DNA of 64,000 bases from Nannocystis pusilla (GCF_020073745.1 NZ_JAIRAU010000016.1:27639-91638); one strand, 5' to 3'. Positions 55,111-63,944 are shown, counted from the first letter of the stretch. Notes: a model not told the origin generated them from the letters alone. Program-made: numbers and translations.

Positions 55111-56319
55111 TCACCAGCGTACAGGAACGCCCTCGAGTCCGCCGACGAGCAGCCCCTCGCGCCGGGCCAGCGACCCGGCGGGGACCGCGAGCTCGAGGGT
55201 GGGGAGCCGGCGCAGGAGCACGCTCAGCACCGTCTGCAGCTCGGTGCGCGCCAGGGCCTGACCGACGCAGGAGTGCGGCCCGGCGCCGAACGTCAAGTGC
55301 GGGTTCGGCGACCGGCGCAGATCCATCGCGTCGGCCCGCTCGTACGCCTGGTCGTCGCGGTTGGCCGCGGCCATGCTGCAGATCACCGTCGTGCCGCGCG
55401 GCAGGGTCTGCCCCCCGACCTCGACGTCCTCCGAGAGGAAGCGCGGCAGGCCGAAGCCGGCGTTCGCGTCGAAGCGCAGCACCTCCTCGACGGCCACGCG
55501 GACGAGCGACGGATCGGCGACGAGCTGCTCCCAGCGGGCCCGGTCGGCGAGCAGCATCGCCATCATCTTGCCGATCATGTTCGAGGTGGTCTCGTGCCCG
55601 GCCACCAGGACCCCCTGCCCGATCATCATCAGCTCGCGCTCGGTCAGGTGCTGCCCCTCGTCGACGGCCAGGATCAGCTCGCTCAGCAGATCGTCGCCCG
55701 GCTCGGCGCGCTTGGCGGCGATGTGCGCCATGAAGTAGCGGGCGAACTCCGCCTGCGCCGCGTCGATCTCCGCCTGCGTGTAGTGCGACACGCTGAGCAT
55801 CGTGTTCGACCAGTAGGCCAGCTTGTCGCGGTCCACCCCCGGCATCCCCAGCAATTCGCAGATCACCCACACCGGCAACGGGAAGCCGACGGCGCCCAGC
55901 AGATCGGCGGGGCTGCCCTGCCGCGTCATGTCGTCGATGAGCTGCTCGGTCATCGCCTCGATCCGCGGCTGCATCGCCGACACCCGCTTGGCGATCAGCG
56001 ACTTGTTCAGCAGACGCCGCCACCGCTGGTGCCCGTCGACCAGCGACGCCGCCGCCTCGTTCTCGAACACCGTGCCCGACTCATTGGTCGCGATCCGGGC
56101 CGCGCCTTCCTGCGCGAGCTGATGCGAGAACCGCGGGTCCGCGAGCAGCTGGCGGACGTCGGCGTAGCGCGTCAGCAGCACCGCCCTGTCGCCGCTGGGC
56201 AGACGAATGTGCGCGACCGGACAACCCGCGCGCAACTTGGCCCATTCCTCGGCCGGCTCCAACGGACCGGGGGCGCGGAATGGATAATCCAGGACCTGCT
56301 CGCTGCTTTCGGTGCTCAT
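55111..56319 (-). CDS. Cytochrome P450
   Basis: Encodes 402 residues from the ATG of MSTESSEQVLDYPFRAPGPL, preceded by GGAGG. Markers: I-helix oxygen motif AGHETTSN, ExxR in EEVLRFD, and heme-binding FGAGPHSCVGQALA (Cys351). Bacterial class I P450, so it needs ferredoxin and reductase; a ferredoxin is in the same operon. Substrate unknown: no PKS, NRPS, terpene or steroid genes are next to it. Tandem palindromes upstream likely bind the TetR protein encoded next. Confidence 0.96.
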   Translation of the reverse strand: MSTESSEQVLDYPFRAPGPLEPAEEWAKLRAGCPVAHIRLPSGDRAVLLTRYADVRQLLADPRFSHQLAQEGAARIATNESGTVFENEAAASLVDGHQRWRRLLNKSLIAKRVSAMQPRIEAMTEQLIDDMTRQGSPADLLGAVGFPLPVWVICELLGMPGVDRDKLAYWSNTMLSVSHYTQAEIDAAQAEFARYFMAHIAAKRAEPGDDLLSELILAVDEGQHLTERELMMIGQGVLVAGHETTSNMIGKMMAMLLADRARWEQLVADPSLVRVAVEEVLRFDANAGFGLPRFLSEDVEVGGQTLPRGTTVICSMAAANRDDQAYERADAMDLRRSPNPHLTFGAGPHSCVGQALARTELQTVLSVLLRRLPTLELAVPAGSLARREGLLVGGLEGVPVRW

Positions 56320-56340
56320 CAAGACCTCCGCGGGAGGGTC

Positions 56341-56373
56341 TAAGTCGATCGACTCAGTAAGTCAAGCGACTTA
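56341..56373. promoter_or_regulatory. Tandem TetR-type operators
   Basis: Two copies of TAAGTC-N4-GACT(T/C)A: 56341-56356 (spacer GATC) and 56358-56373 (spacer AAGC). The second is a perfect 6-bp inverted repeat, the first differs at one base. They lie 22-54 bases before the P450 start codon, where a repressor would block transcription of the P450-TetR-ferredoxin operon. Confidence 0.7.
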
Positions 56374-56626
56374 GTCCCGGAGAGATCCAGAACGGCCTGG
56401 ACGGCCGGTTTTGCGCTGTCGGAGCCTGGAACCAGCGCGATTTCGCGCCTCCAGATGTGCCATTTCGCGCGGCCTCGCGCGTCACGACGACGCCGATCGC
56501 GGCCGCCGCGCATGGCAGCCCGGCCGATTCATGGGCCGGCCCGAATGTTCACACACCGATCCCAAACTCGCCGTACGCCACGCCGTCGAGCGCTGCAAAT
56601 ATGCACACCGCGGCCCCGCGCGCCGC

Positions 56627-57259
56627 CTACGTCCCCTTGGACTTGGCGACCGCGGCCAGGCAATGCGCCCGCAGCTCGCGGAGCCCCTCGAGCGTCGCCT
56701 TGCCGGCGGCCAGCGCCGTCACGGCCTTGTCGAGCGCCGAGCGCGTGCTCGACGTCTGCGCCGACGCGGCGATCGCCGCCAGCGCGAGCGCGTCGGCGAG
56801 CGACCGTTCGGCCAGCGCGAGCGCGACCTCGAGGAGCGTCAGCTCCGTCCACTCCGGCGTCACCGAGCCGGCGAGCAACGGCGCCTGCCCGAGCGACTGG
56901 GCGAGGAAGGCCGCGACGCGCCCGCCCGGGCTGACGTAGCCGCGCGGGAGCTCGAGCTCGTCGAACAGCGACTCGAGCGCGGCGACGTGCGACGTATAGA
57001 TGTTGATAAGCGCCTGATGGACCTTGCGCAGCTCGCCGACCTTGCTCTTCTCCGCCGCGCTACAGGCGAAGCGCGCCGACACGCGGGCGTGCATCGCCTG
57101 GGCGCTGATGAGGTCGGCGACGACGACGCCCTTCAGGCCCGCGAGGTCGCCGAGCGCCTGCAACGCGGGGAGCGGCACCTCGCTCCCCGGTGGTACGACG
57201 GTCATACTTTCGCTTCGGCCGGCGCCGCCGCTGTCTTTCGTCACGATCAACGTTGCCAT
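56627..57259 (-). CDS. Helical protein of unknown function, paired with a ferritin-like gene
   Basis: Encodes 210 residues from the ATG of MATLIVTKDSGGAGRSES with AGGAGAAG upstream. Apart from a short N-terminal strand region, the protein is almost wholly helical (ALQALGDLAGLKGVVVADLI, EKSKVGELRKVHQALINIYT, LTLLEVALALAERSLADALAL). It has no signal peptide and no recognised domain. Its start is 10 bases after the stop of the upstream ferritin-like gene, so the two should act together. A partner subunit or a ferritin-like helical bundle without clear metal ligands is possible. Confidence 0.7.
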   Translation of the reverse strand: MATLIVTKDSGGAGRSESMTVVPPGSEVPLPALQALGDLAGLKGVVVADLISAQAMHARVSARFACSAAEKSKVGELRKVHQALINIYTSHVAALESLFDELELPRGYVSPGGRVAAFLAQSLGQAPLLAGSVTPEWTELTLLEVALALAERSLADALALAAIAASAQTSSTRSALDKAVTALAAGKATLEGLRELRAHCLAAVAKSKGT

Positions 57260-57269
57260 GATCTTCTCC

Positions 57270-58508
57270 TCACTCCTCGGTATCGTCGGCCTCGGGTCGC
57301 GAGCGCAGCGACTCCACGGGGTGCGGGCCCTCGGTGGTCGCGCGGAAGTCGTGGCCGAACTGCTTGACGTGCTCCTCGATGACCTTCTCGCTCGGTACCG
57401 CGACACCCTCGTTCACCGCTTTCTGGTACTTGAAGTAGCGCGCGTCCGGGGGCAGCGACTGGACCGGCACGAACTCGGTCCCCCGGGCCGTGAGGTCGAT
57501 CTGCGCCGCCAGCACCTCGCGGATGTAGTGCTTGTTGTCCTGGAACCGCGTCGGCTCCGGCATCTCCGCCGGCAGGAGCTGCTGCGGATCGACGCCCTCG
57601 TGGCGCTTCAGCAGCTCGCCCGCCACACGGACGTGCTCGATCTCCATCATCAGGTGCAGCTCCCACAGGTCGCGGATCCGCGGGTCGACCTCGTCCTGCA
57701 TGAACGACCAGTACAGGTAACATTCGTTGTAGTGGTGGAACAGCTCGCGCTGGAACCACGAGTCGAGCGGGTCGAGCAGCGACTCGTACTGCGTCACGTG
57801 CTGCTCCTCGATCTCGGCGATCTCGAGGTACAGCCCGCGCGCCAGCCGGGGCACGTACATCGGCCCCACGTTCATGTAAAAGTTCATCGTCTGCTGCTCG
57901 GCCGCCACGATCGTCATCGCGTGCATGCGCGACAGCGGGTCGACCGTGTGGCTGTCGAAGTGCCGCCGCACCTCGTCGTACGGGTGGCGGTGCTCGACGA
58001 TCGTCGGCCGCCCGGGCATGACCTCGGTGAGGTCGCCGACGATCTCCGTCACCCGGTGCGGCCCCTCGATCAGGTCGATCAGGTTGGCGTAGCGGTAGAG
58101 GTGGTCGAAGTCCTCGAGCAGGCCGAAGTCGAGCACCTGCTTCAGATACGGGTCGGGCTCGGTGCGCGCCAGCCAGGCCGTGAGATCGATGGCGACCTGC
58201 TCGTACGCCAGCGTGGTCTCCAGCACCGATTGATCGCCGGGGAGCAGCCAGTTCACGACCTTCTGCTGCTGCTGGTCGGCGCGGCGCATCAGCGCCAGGC
58301 GGGTCTTGACCTCCCAGTCGTCGGTGTGCCGCGCGAACTGGTGCGACGAGAGGATGGACTCGACCTCGATCCCGTTCATCACGATCACGCGGGCCCGCGT
58401 GTACGGGTGCACGTCCCGCTTGTCGAACGGCTGGATGTTGAGCTCCCTCCAATTGCGGATCTGCTTGCCCAGTGGGATGCCTTGCTCGGTGAGCGGATTG
58501 AAGCCCAT
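57270..58508 (-). CDS. Ferritin-like superfamily protein, ~410 residues
   Basis: Encodes 412 residues; GAGAGG lies ~6 bases before the ATG of MGFNPLTEQGIPLGKQIRNW. The centre is helical with several di-iron-type acidic/His pairs: AAEQQTMNFYMNV, YLEIAEIEEQHVTQYESLL (E-x2-H), FHHYNECYLYW and LMMEIEHVRVAGELL (E-x2-H). The length and two sets of E/H sites suggest a double or enlarged ferritin-like bundle. The specific family is not recognised. It heads a two-gene operon with a 210-residue helical protein. Confidence 0.75.
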   Translation of the reverse strand: MGFNPLTEQGIPLGKQIRNWRELNIQPFDKRDVHPYTRARVIVMNGIEVESILSSHQFARHTDDWEVKTRLALMRRADQQQQKVVNWLLPGDQSVLETTLAYEQVAIDLTAWLARTEPDPYLKQVLDFGLLEDFDHLYRYANLIDLIEGPHRVTEIVGDLTEVMPGRPTIVEHRHPYDEVRRHFDSHTVDPLSRMHAMTIVAAEQQTMNFYMNVGPMYVPRLARGLYLEIAEIEEQHVTQYESLLDPLDSWFQRELFHHYNECYLYWSFMQDEVDPRIRDLWELHLMMEIEHVRVAGELLKRHEGVDPQQLLPAEMPEPTRFQDNKHYIREVLAAQIDLTARGTEFVPVQSLPPDARYFKYQKAVNEGVAVPSEKVIEEHVKQFGHDFRATTEGPHPVESLRSRPEADDTEE

Positions 58509-59051
58509 GCTGCCTCTCTTTCACCCGTGGTGTCTGCGTCGCCCACGGCTCGACTTACATTTCGCGCGGAGCGGTCGATCCGTAACACCGACGATCGGCG
58601 CCGCAACCTCGAGGCCGTCGCTTCCCCGGCGAAGTGCCCCAGGGGCCGCCCCGGCCCGCGATCCACGACTTGCGGAGGCGCCGCTGCACGCAATCACGGC
58701 GGTGCGTCGGTCGCGGCCCGTCGCAATGCGCGAAATCATCGCACCACGGGGCGCGGCCGCGATCGCATCAAAATGCGTTGATGTCGACGAGCATATCTGC
58801 GCACCTCGCAGATCGAGACGGCGCGAGAGCACCCTCGCGGACATCGTCGCCGAGACTGACGCGCCCTGGGCTCTCGTGGCCGCAGCGCTCGTCGATCGGT
58901 CGACCCGGCAGCGCCAGGGCATCTTCCAGGCTCGCGCCGGCCGCCCGAACCCGGGTTCGAGCGGACGACTGGCCCGCAGAGGCAGCGTCGCGCCGTGGTG
59001 ACCGCGCTCGCTTGCCTTCCCGGCCCGCTCGCGCCACGGAGCAGCCGCCCC
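58509..59051. other. Divergent intergenic region with two hairpins
   Basis: No protein gene is convincing between the ferritin-like gene and the heptosyltransferase-like gene. The centre (58735-58815) is A/T-richer and contains two adjacent short hairpins, listed separately. The GTG-initiated extension of the downstream gene (58995) has no ribosome-binding site. Confidence 0.5.
58766..58813. other. Two adjacent short hairpins
   Basis: CATCAA (58766-58771) pairs with TTGATG (58778-58783), and ATCTGCG (58795-58801) pairs with CGCAGAT (58807-58813) over a 5-base loop. The spacing and A/T-richer context could be a 5' leader, a small RNA or a regulator site. Nothing downstream tells which. Confidence 0.35.
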
Positions 59052-60167
59052 ATGAACGCTCCCCATCCCCCGACGCGGCTCACCCCGGCGGAGGCGGTCC
59101 GTGCCGAGCCTCGCCGAGTCCTCCCGGAGGTCCGCAAGATCGCGGTGCTGCGGGCCAACGCGATCGGCGACCTGGTCTTCGTCCTGCCGGCCCTCCAGGC
59201 GCTGCGAGCGGCCTATCCGCGCGCCGAGCTCGTGCTCCTCGCCCGCGCCTGGCATGCTCGATTCCTCCGCGATCGGCCCGGCCCCGTGGATCGCGTGATC
59301 GTCGTCCCCAGAAGTCGCGGCGTGAACGGCTCCGAGACCGACGACGACGACCCCGTCGAGCTGAACCGATTCTTCGCCGCGATGCGAGAGGAGCGCTTCG
59401 ACCTCGCGATCCAGCTGCACGGCGGCGGCCGCCACTCCAACCCGTTCGTCCGTCGCCTCGGCGCGCGGCTCGCCATCGGTCTGAAGTCGCCGGACGCCGA
59501 GCCGCTCGACCGCTGGGTGCCCTACGTCTACTTTCAGCCGGAGAGCGTCCGCTACCTCGAGGTCGTCACGCTGGTCGGCGCGTGCCCGGTGGATCTCGAG
59601 CCGCGGCTGGCGGTCACGGACGGCGATCGTGAAGAGGCGGCCACGGTCGTGCCGCCGAGCGAGCGGCCGCTCGCCCTGCTCCACCCCGGCGCGGGCGACC
59701 CGCGGCGGCGCTGGCCGGTCGCCGGCTTCGTGGCCGTGGCCGACGCCCTCGCGGCCGCCGGAGTCCAGGTGGGCGTGCTCGGCTCCGGCGGCGAGCGCCC
59801 GATCGTCGACGCGATCCTCGGCGGCATGCACACCCCTGGGCTCGACCTCTGCGACCGGCTCACGCTCGGCGGGTTGGCGGGCCTGCTGCAACGAGCCGGC
59901 GTGGTCGTGTCCAACGATTCGGGCCCGCTGCACCTCGCGGCCGCGGTCGGGGCGCGCACCGTCGGCATTTACTGGTGCTTCAATCTGTTCACCTCGTCGC
60001 CGCTCACGCGATTGCGCCACCGCCCCTTCACCTCCTGGCAGACCCACTGCCCCGAGTGCGGGGCCTGCCTCCTCGCGGGCCGATGCGAGCACTCCCTGAG
60101 CCTGGTCTCGTCAGTCCCCGTGGACGACGTCCGCGAGGCCGCGCTCGAGCTGCTCGCCATGGCGTGA
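59052..60167 (+). CDS. Glycosyltransferase family 9 (ADP-heptose:LPS heptosyltransferase-like)
   Basis: Encodes 371 residues from the ATG of MNAPHPPTRLTPAEAVRAEP. The N-terminal Rossmann half contains KIAVLRANAIGDLVFVLPAL, the family's first motif; the C-terminal half has ALLHPGAGDPRRRWPV, LTLGGLAGLLQRAGVVVSND and SGPLHLAAAVGARTVGIYW. This fits GT9 enzymes such as WaaC/WaaF, which add heptose to the lipopolysaccharide core at the inner membrane. Four cysteines (HCPECGACLLAGRCE) near the C-terminus are unusual and recall a zinc-binding cluster, seen in some GT9 relatives. No other LPS gene is adjacent. Confidence 0.92.
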   Translation: MNAPHPPTRLTPAEAVRAEPRRVLPEVRKIAVLRANAIGDLVFVLPALQALRAAYPRAELVLLARAWHARFLRDRPGPVDRVIVVPRSRGVNGSETDDDDPVELNRFFAAMREERFDLAIQLHGGGRHSNPFVRRLGARLAIGLKSPDAEPLDRWVPYVYFQPESVRYLEVVTLVGACPVDLEPRLAVTDGDREEAATVVPPSERPLALLHPGAGDPRRRWPVAGFVAVADALAAAGVQVGVLGSGGERPIVDAILGGMHTPGLDLCDRLTLGGLAGLLQRAGVVVSNDSGPLHLAAAVGARTVGIYWCFNLFTSSPLTRLRHRPFTSWQTHCPECGACLLAGRCEHSLSLVSSVPVDDVREAALELLAMA

Positions 60168-60379
60168 GCCTCGCGGGGCGCGTGCGACGGAAGCGGTCGC
60201 TCGACGGAGCCGGACCGGCCGGCCGGCGTCGCCCGCGAATGTCGTGCCGGCGCTCGCGGCCGTCGGCGGGCATCCGCTCGCCCGCGTCATTCGTCGAGCT
60301 CGCCGCGAGCGAGCAGCAGCGACCCGGCGCCCGGCCAGGCCGCACGACCGCCACGATTAGCGTCGACCGGCTCGCGCGC

Positions 60380-60385
60380 TAGTCT
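60380..60385 (+). promoter_or_regulatory. Possible -10 element (leaderless)
   Basis: TAGTCT is 7 nt before the ATG of the small membrane protein gene, with no ribosome-binding site in between. Confidence 0.4.
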
Positions 60386-60392
60386 GGGTCGC

Positions 60393-60830
60393 ATGCGACG
60401 CTCTCCTGACACCGGCACGCTGTCGCCGGACGCTCACGGCGCCCTCGACAGCGTGCTCATCTGCGTGCTGGCCATGGCCCCCGCCATGTTCCCCGCCGGA
60501 ACGCCCCGCGTTGCCGTGCTCGCGTGTTACGCGGTCATGCTCGTGCTGTGGGTATTGTCGATGCTCACGCGTTATTCGTTCGGCATCTCCAGCGCGATCC
60601 GCTTCAGGGCCCACGGGGTCATCGAGATGGTGCTGGCGCCGCTGCTCGTCGCGCTCCCCTGGCTCGCCGGCTTCGCGGAGTGGCCCCGGGCCCGCGCCGT
60701 GTTCGTGCTCGCCGGCGTCGCGGTGCTGCTGCTGGGCCTGACGGCCGAGCGCCTGCCGGAGCGCGACTACGAGATCCCGGACGAGCCGCCGATCGATCGC
60801 GGAGCCCTGCCACCGCATCAGGGGCCCTGA
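60393..60830 (+). CDS. Small four-helix membrane protein
   Basis: Encodes 145 residues with four hydrophobic segments (SVLICVLAMAPAMFPAGTP, VAVLACYAVMLVLWVLSM, MVLAPLLVALPWLAGFA and VFVLAGVAVLLLGLTA). Charged ends include MRRSPDTGTLSPDAH and ERLPERDYEIPDEPP. The size and segment layout resemble SPW-type or DUF-type small integral proteins of high-GC bacteria; no motif proves it. The gene stands alone between the glycosyltransferase and a YCII-like gene. Confidence 0.75.
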   Translation: MRRSPDTGTLSPDAHGALDSVLICVLAMAPAMFPAGTPRVAVLACYAVMLVLWVLSMLTRYSFGISSAIRFRAHGVIEMVLAPLLVALPWLAGFAEWPRARAVFVLAGVAVLLLGLTAERLPERDYEIPDEPPIDRGALPPHQGP

Positions 60831-61011
60831 GCTTCGGGGCGCGCCCGGGCGCCGGCCTCGCCACACAAACCCACGTTTTCACTCATCTTTCATCGTTCGA
60901 CCGGGACCGCGAAGATTTTTTTCGGGGCCGTGTCGATTTCGCCGCACGTCCTTCGACGCCTGTGTGAACAACCCACCGGCGTCCGGGACGCCGCAGCGAA
61001 AGGACACGACG

Positions 61012-61446
61012 ATGAAGGTCATGGTGATCGTGAAGGCCACGAAGAACAGCGAAGCGGGCGTCATGCCGAGCGAGAACATGCTCGCCGAGATGGGCAGGTT
61101 CAACGAGGAGCTCGTCAAGGCCGGCATCATGCTCGCCGGCGACGGCCTCCACCCGAGCGTCAGGGGCAAGCGGATCCAGTTCTCCGCGGGCAAGCGCAAC
61201 GTCGTCGACGGCCCGTTCGCCGAGACGAAGGAGCTCATCGCCGGCTACTGGATCTGGCAGGTCCGGTCGATGGACGAGGCGGTCGAGTGGGCGCGCCGTT
61301 GCCCCGATCCGATGCCGGGCGAGGAGTCCGAGCTCGAGCTGCGCCCGATCTTCGAGGCCGAGGACTTCGGCGCGGAGTTCACCCCCGAGCTGCGCGCCAG
61401 GGAGGAGGCGCTGCGCGCCGAGCTCGAGCGCCAGCAGAAGGCGTAG
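61012..61446 (+). CDS. YCII/DGPF-domain protein
   Basis: Encodes 144 residues from the ATG of MKVMVIVKATKNSEAGVMPS; AAAGGA lies 8 bases upstream, and an earlier in-frame ATG adds 16 residues with no family match. It has the DGPFAETKELIAGYW signature and the ferredoxin-like fold of YCII-related proteins, with the conserved His/Asp region near ML(A/G)GDGLHPS. Members often accompany ECF41/42-type sigma factors; none is visible here. Role unknown, probably a small enzyme or binding protein in the cytoplasm. Confidence 0.92.
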   Translation: MKVMVIVKATKNSEAGVMPSENMLAEMGRFNEELVKAGIMLAGDGLHPSVRGKRIQFSAGKRNVVDGPFAETKELIAGYWIWQVRSMDEAVEWARRCPDPMPGEESELELRPIFEAEDFGAEFTPELRAREEALRAELERQQKA

Positions 61447-61662
61447 CTACCACTCGGCGCGCACGCGCCCTCGCATCGCGGCGCACGCGGCCCCGATTCG
61501 CCGGCCGCCTCGTGCGCCTCGTTCGTGCCCGCGCTCGCCCGGCCCGCCGACGCGAGGCCGCGTCGGCTCGCGAGCGGACAGCGATGAACCGACGCTCCGC
61601 AGCGTCCGGGCCGCTCGCCGCGGCCCTCGTCGGAGCAGGAGGTCATCGCATCCGGACGCCGC

Positions 61663-62199
61663 CTAGCAGTCCTCCGTGCACACCCCGTCCTTGCACTCCT
61701 CGTCCGCGCCGCAGTCCGCGTCCGACCAGCACGTCTTCACGCACTTGTAGTCCTTGCATGTCTCGTCGGCGTCGCAGTCCTCGTCCGACCAGCACTTGTC
61801 CTCCGCCACCGCCACGCACCTGGAGTCCTTGCACTTCTCGCCCGCGTCGCAGTCCGCGTCCGACCAGCACTTGTCCTCCTCGACCGCCACGCACTCATTG
61901 TCCTTGCACTTCGCGCCCGGGCGGCAGTCCGCGTCCGACCAGCACTCGTCCTCCTCCACCGCCACGCACTCATGGTTCTCGCACGTCTCGTGCGGGTCAC
62001 AGTGGAAGTCGAATTCGCACTCGTTCGCCTCGGCCTGCACGCACTCGCCGCGGACGCACTCCTCGTCATATTTGCAGTCCGAATCTTTATAGCACTCCTT
62101 GGGATCGTGCGGCTGCCAGTCGCAGGTCGGCTCGACCCAGGGGATAGCGAAAGCGAGGGTCAACGACCCGAGGAGGAGACTCGTCTGGTTGAATAGCAT
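61663..62199 (-). CDS. Secreted protein of six Cys-rich repeats
   Basis: Encodes 178 residues. MLFNQTSLLLGSLTLAFA is a signal peptide. The mature protein consists of six tandem units of ~24 residues with the pattern C-x5-C-x5-C-x4-C; three inner units read CWSDADC or CWSDEDC and are linked by CVAVEED or CVAVAED. Cysteine count in the mature part is about 26, so two disulfides per repeat are likely. This layout resembles Dickkopf/EB-type disulfide-rich modules or plant-like Cys repeats found in bacterial secreted proteins. A binding, surface-coat or prey-interaction role is inferred; no catalytic residues are seen. Confidence 0.82.
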   Translation of the reverse strand: MLFNQTSLLLGSLTLAFAIPWVEPTCDWQPHDPKECYKDSDCKYDEECVRGECVQAEANECEFDFHCDPHETCENHECVAVEEDECWSDADCRPGAKCKDNECVAVEEDKCWSDADCDAGEKCKDSRCVAVAEDKCWSDEDCDADETCKDYKCVKTCWSDADCGADEECKDGVCTEDC

Positions 62200-62911
62200 G
62201 GTGTTCTCTGCCCTTTCAGAGCGGCGCCCCGTCGCATAGGCCGGACGGCGTCGTCGGGGCTAGTCTGCGAGGATTCACAGCAGGGGCAACGAGGCGACGA
62301 CGCCTCGACCACACCGCCCGCACAGTATCCCACCGACCCGCCGGCGTCGGCCCGGACCCGTCCAGAACGCCGACTCTGCCGGCCTCTGACGAATATCAGC
62401 ACCAATCATCGCTTCCCCGGGTGGCAGATCCGACAATTGGCCACACCCGATGAGAACGGCGATTTCAGCGCCGCGGCGGCCGCCGCGGCGGAATCGAGGA
62501 ATGGGTCACAGCATCGCCACGCCGCGGAGGGGCCAGCGCCGGAGCGCCGATGAAGCCGCCAGAGCGGGCCCGGCGCCGCACGATTCGGCCGCGTGGCGCC
62601 TTGCCTGAATTACGCCGGCGAGGCCTCCCGAACGGCCCCTCGCTGGGTTCTGACGCCAGCTCTCGCGGCGCTGTGGGCTTCCATCGCGGTCATCGCATTG
62701 TATCGGGGCAATCCCGACACCACGAACCTGCACACATCCGCAGAATCGTCTCACCTCGTCCGCGTCGAGGGACGTCGCGTCCTCGCCGGCACGCGCCGGC
62801 GAGGCCTCCGTGTGCCTTCTCGCGGGCAGTTCCGGCAGCGCCCGACCCGCCGTGCCCTGAATCACGGCCGGCACATCGGGGCATTCGCGTCGTCCCGCAG
62901 AAAGCGAAGGC
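62200..62911. other. 712-base gap without a convincing gene
   Basis: Open frames here show no ribosome-binding site or family motif. GCCGGCGAGGCCTCC occurs twice (near 62614 and 62803), and TGCC(C/T)TGAAT(C/T)ACG also recurs, near 62600 and 62855, so the gap may hold an old duplication. The left end is the presumed promoter of the Cys-repeat protein gene. Confidence 0.45.
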
Positions 62912-63610
62912 TCAGAACGAGTCACAGCAATCGGCGAACTTGTCGAAGATCGCGTCGCCTTGCTGGCACACGCCTTCCGCGGGGCAGGACGCCACCTCCA
63001 TCCCGTCCTCGAAGCAGGTGCAGGTGTCGGCGTCGCACACCAGCTCCTGCGTCGGTTCGCCGGGGCACTCGTTCGTCAACCCGCACTCCTCCCCCTCGCT
63101 CAGCGACTGCTCGCAGCCGACGGGGCCGGTGTCGGCGCACACGAGGAAACTCCCGAACACGTCCGCGCACGGGCCCTCGCTGACCTCGCCCTCCAGATCG
63201 GAGCAGCTCGCCTGCGACAGGCAGAGCAGGAAGTCGAGGGTCACGGGGAGGCACTCCTCCGCCACCTGGTTGAACTGCAGGGCGCACCCGACGATGCAGG
63301 GCATGAGCTCGGTCGTGGTCCCACACTCGACCTGGCGCTCGCAGGTCGCCGTGCAGGCCTCGTAGAGGTCGGCATCGCCGGGATCGCCGATCGTGGGATC
63401 GTCGCTGGTGGTGGCGCCCTCCGTCGTCGTGGCTTCGTCGTCGCCCGTGGTCGCGGTGGTGGTCTCGGCGTCCGTCGTCGGCGTCTCGGCGGTCGCCGCA
63501 GACGTCGAGGTCGTGGCGGCGTCCGGGTCGCCGTCGGTGGTCCCGCCGCCCGCCGGGCAGGCGCCGAGGAGCAACAACGTGACAGTGAGGGCGGAGTGCT
63601 TGAGCTGCAT
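62912..63610 (-). CDS. Cys-rich lipoprotein with Thr-rich stalk
   Basis: Encodes 232 residues from the ATG of MQLKHSALTVTLLLLGAC (lipobox Cys18); the longer frame upstream lacks a signal. A Thr/Ala/Asp stalk covers about 20-75. The rest is a Cys-rich domain with pairs such as CTATCERQVECG, CIVGCALQF, CLSQASC, GCEQSLSEGEECG, CDADTCTC, ending CDSF. About 20 cysteines suggest a disulfide-rich outer-surface protein. The first ~80 residues of the domain recall four-helix Cys-paired modules of myxobacterial lipoproteins. Function unknown. Confidence 0.82.
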   Translation of the reverse strand: MQLKHSALTVTLLLLGACPAGGGTTDGDPDAATTSTSAATAETPTTDAETTTATTGDDEATTTEGATTSDDPTIGDPGDADLYEACTATCERQVECGTTTELMPCIVGCALQFNQVAEECLPVTLDFLLCLSQASCSDLEGEVSEGPCADVFGSFLVCADTGPVGCEQSLSEGEECGLTNECPGEPTQELVCDADTCTCFEDGMEVASCPAEGVCQQGDAIFDKFADCCDSF

Positions 63611-63944
63611 GATGGCGGTGGAGTCGTCGGAGCCGCCGGGAAAATTGCCCGCGCGCCGGCGCCTCGTGTGAGCCTCCGCGCGTCCGATGCCCGCGGCCTG
63701 CGCGCGCGTCCTCGGCCGCCTCGGGCCGGACCTGTCCGGTGAGACAGGGCCCCGTTCGGCCGGCTCTCGGGCGCGAGCAGCATCGTCGCCGGCGCGGGCC
63801 CGGTGAAGCGCGCTCACCAGGACATGTCCGATCGGTCATCTGCTCCGTCGACGTCATCGAGGCCGCGCGCGAGCGCGTCCGCGCCGGCGGGCGCGCGGAC
63901 GAACGCGCCGTGCCCGTCACCTGCCGTGCTACCGTCGCCCCGGC
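63611..63944. other. Divergent intergenic region with two palindrome copies
   Basis: CCTGTC (63731) and GACAGG (63743-63748) form 6-bp arms over CGGTGA. TGTCC/GGTCA (63825-63838, loop GATC) is a degenerate core copy preceded by GGACA, making GGACATGTCC. TACCGT (63930-63935) precedes the last start codon by 9 nt. No gene is seen. Confidence 0.5.
63930..63935 (+). promoter_or_regulatory. Possible -10 element (leaderless)
   Basis: TACCGT is 9 nt from the ATG at 63945; the bases between are only C and G, without a purine-rich ribosome-binding site. Confidence 0.35.

Noticed and set aside
54225..56373. Biosynthetic gene cluster around the P450
   Set aside because: No PKS, NRPS, terpene, RiPP precursor or transporter gene lies nearby; only the ferredoxin and TetR regulator accompany it.
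62506..63183. Small open frames in the 62-63 kb gap
   Set aside because: No ribosome-binding site, no motif, Arg/Pro/Ala-rich composition, and partial overlap with the clear lipoprotein gene.
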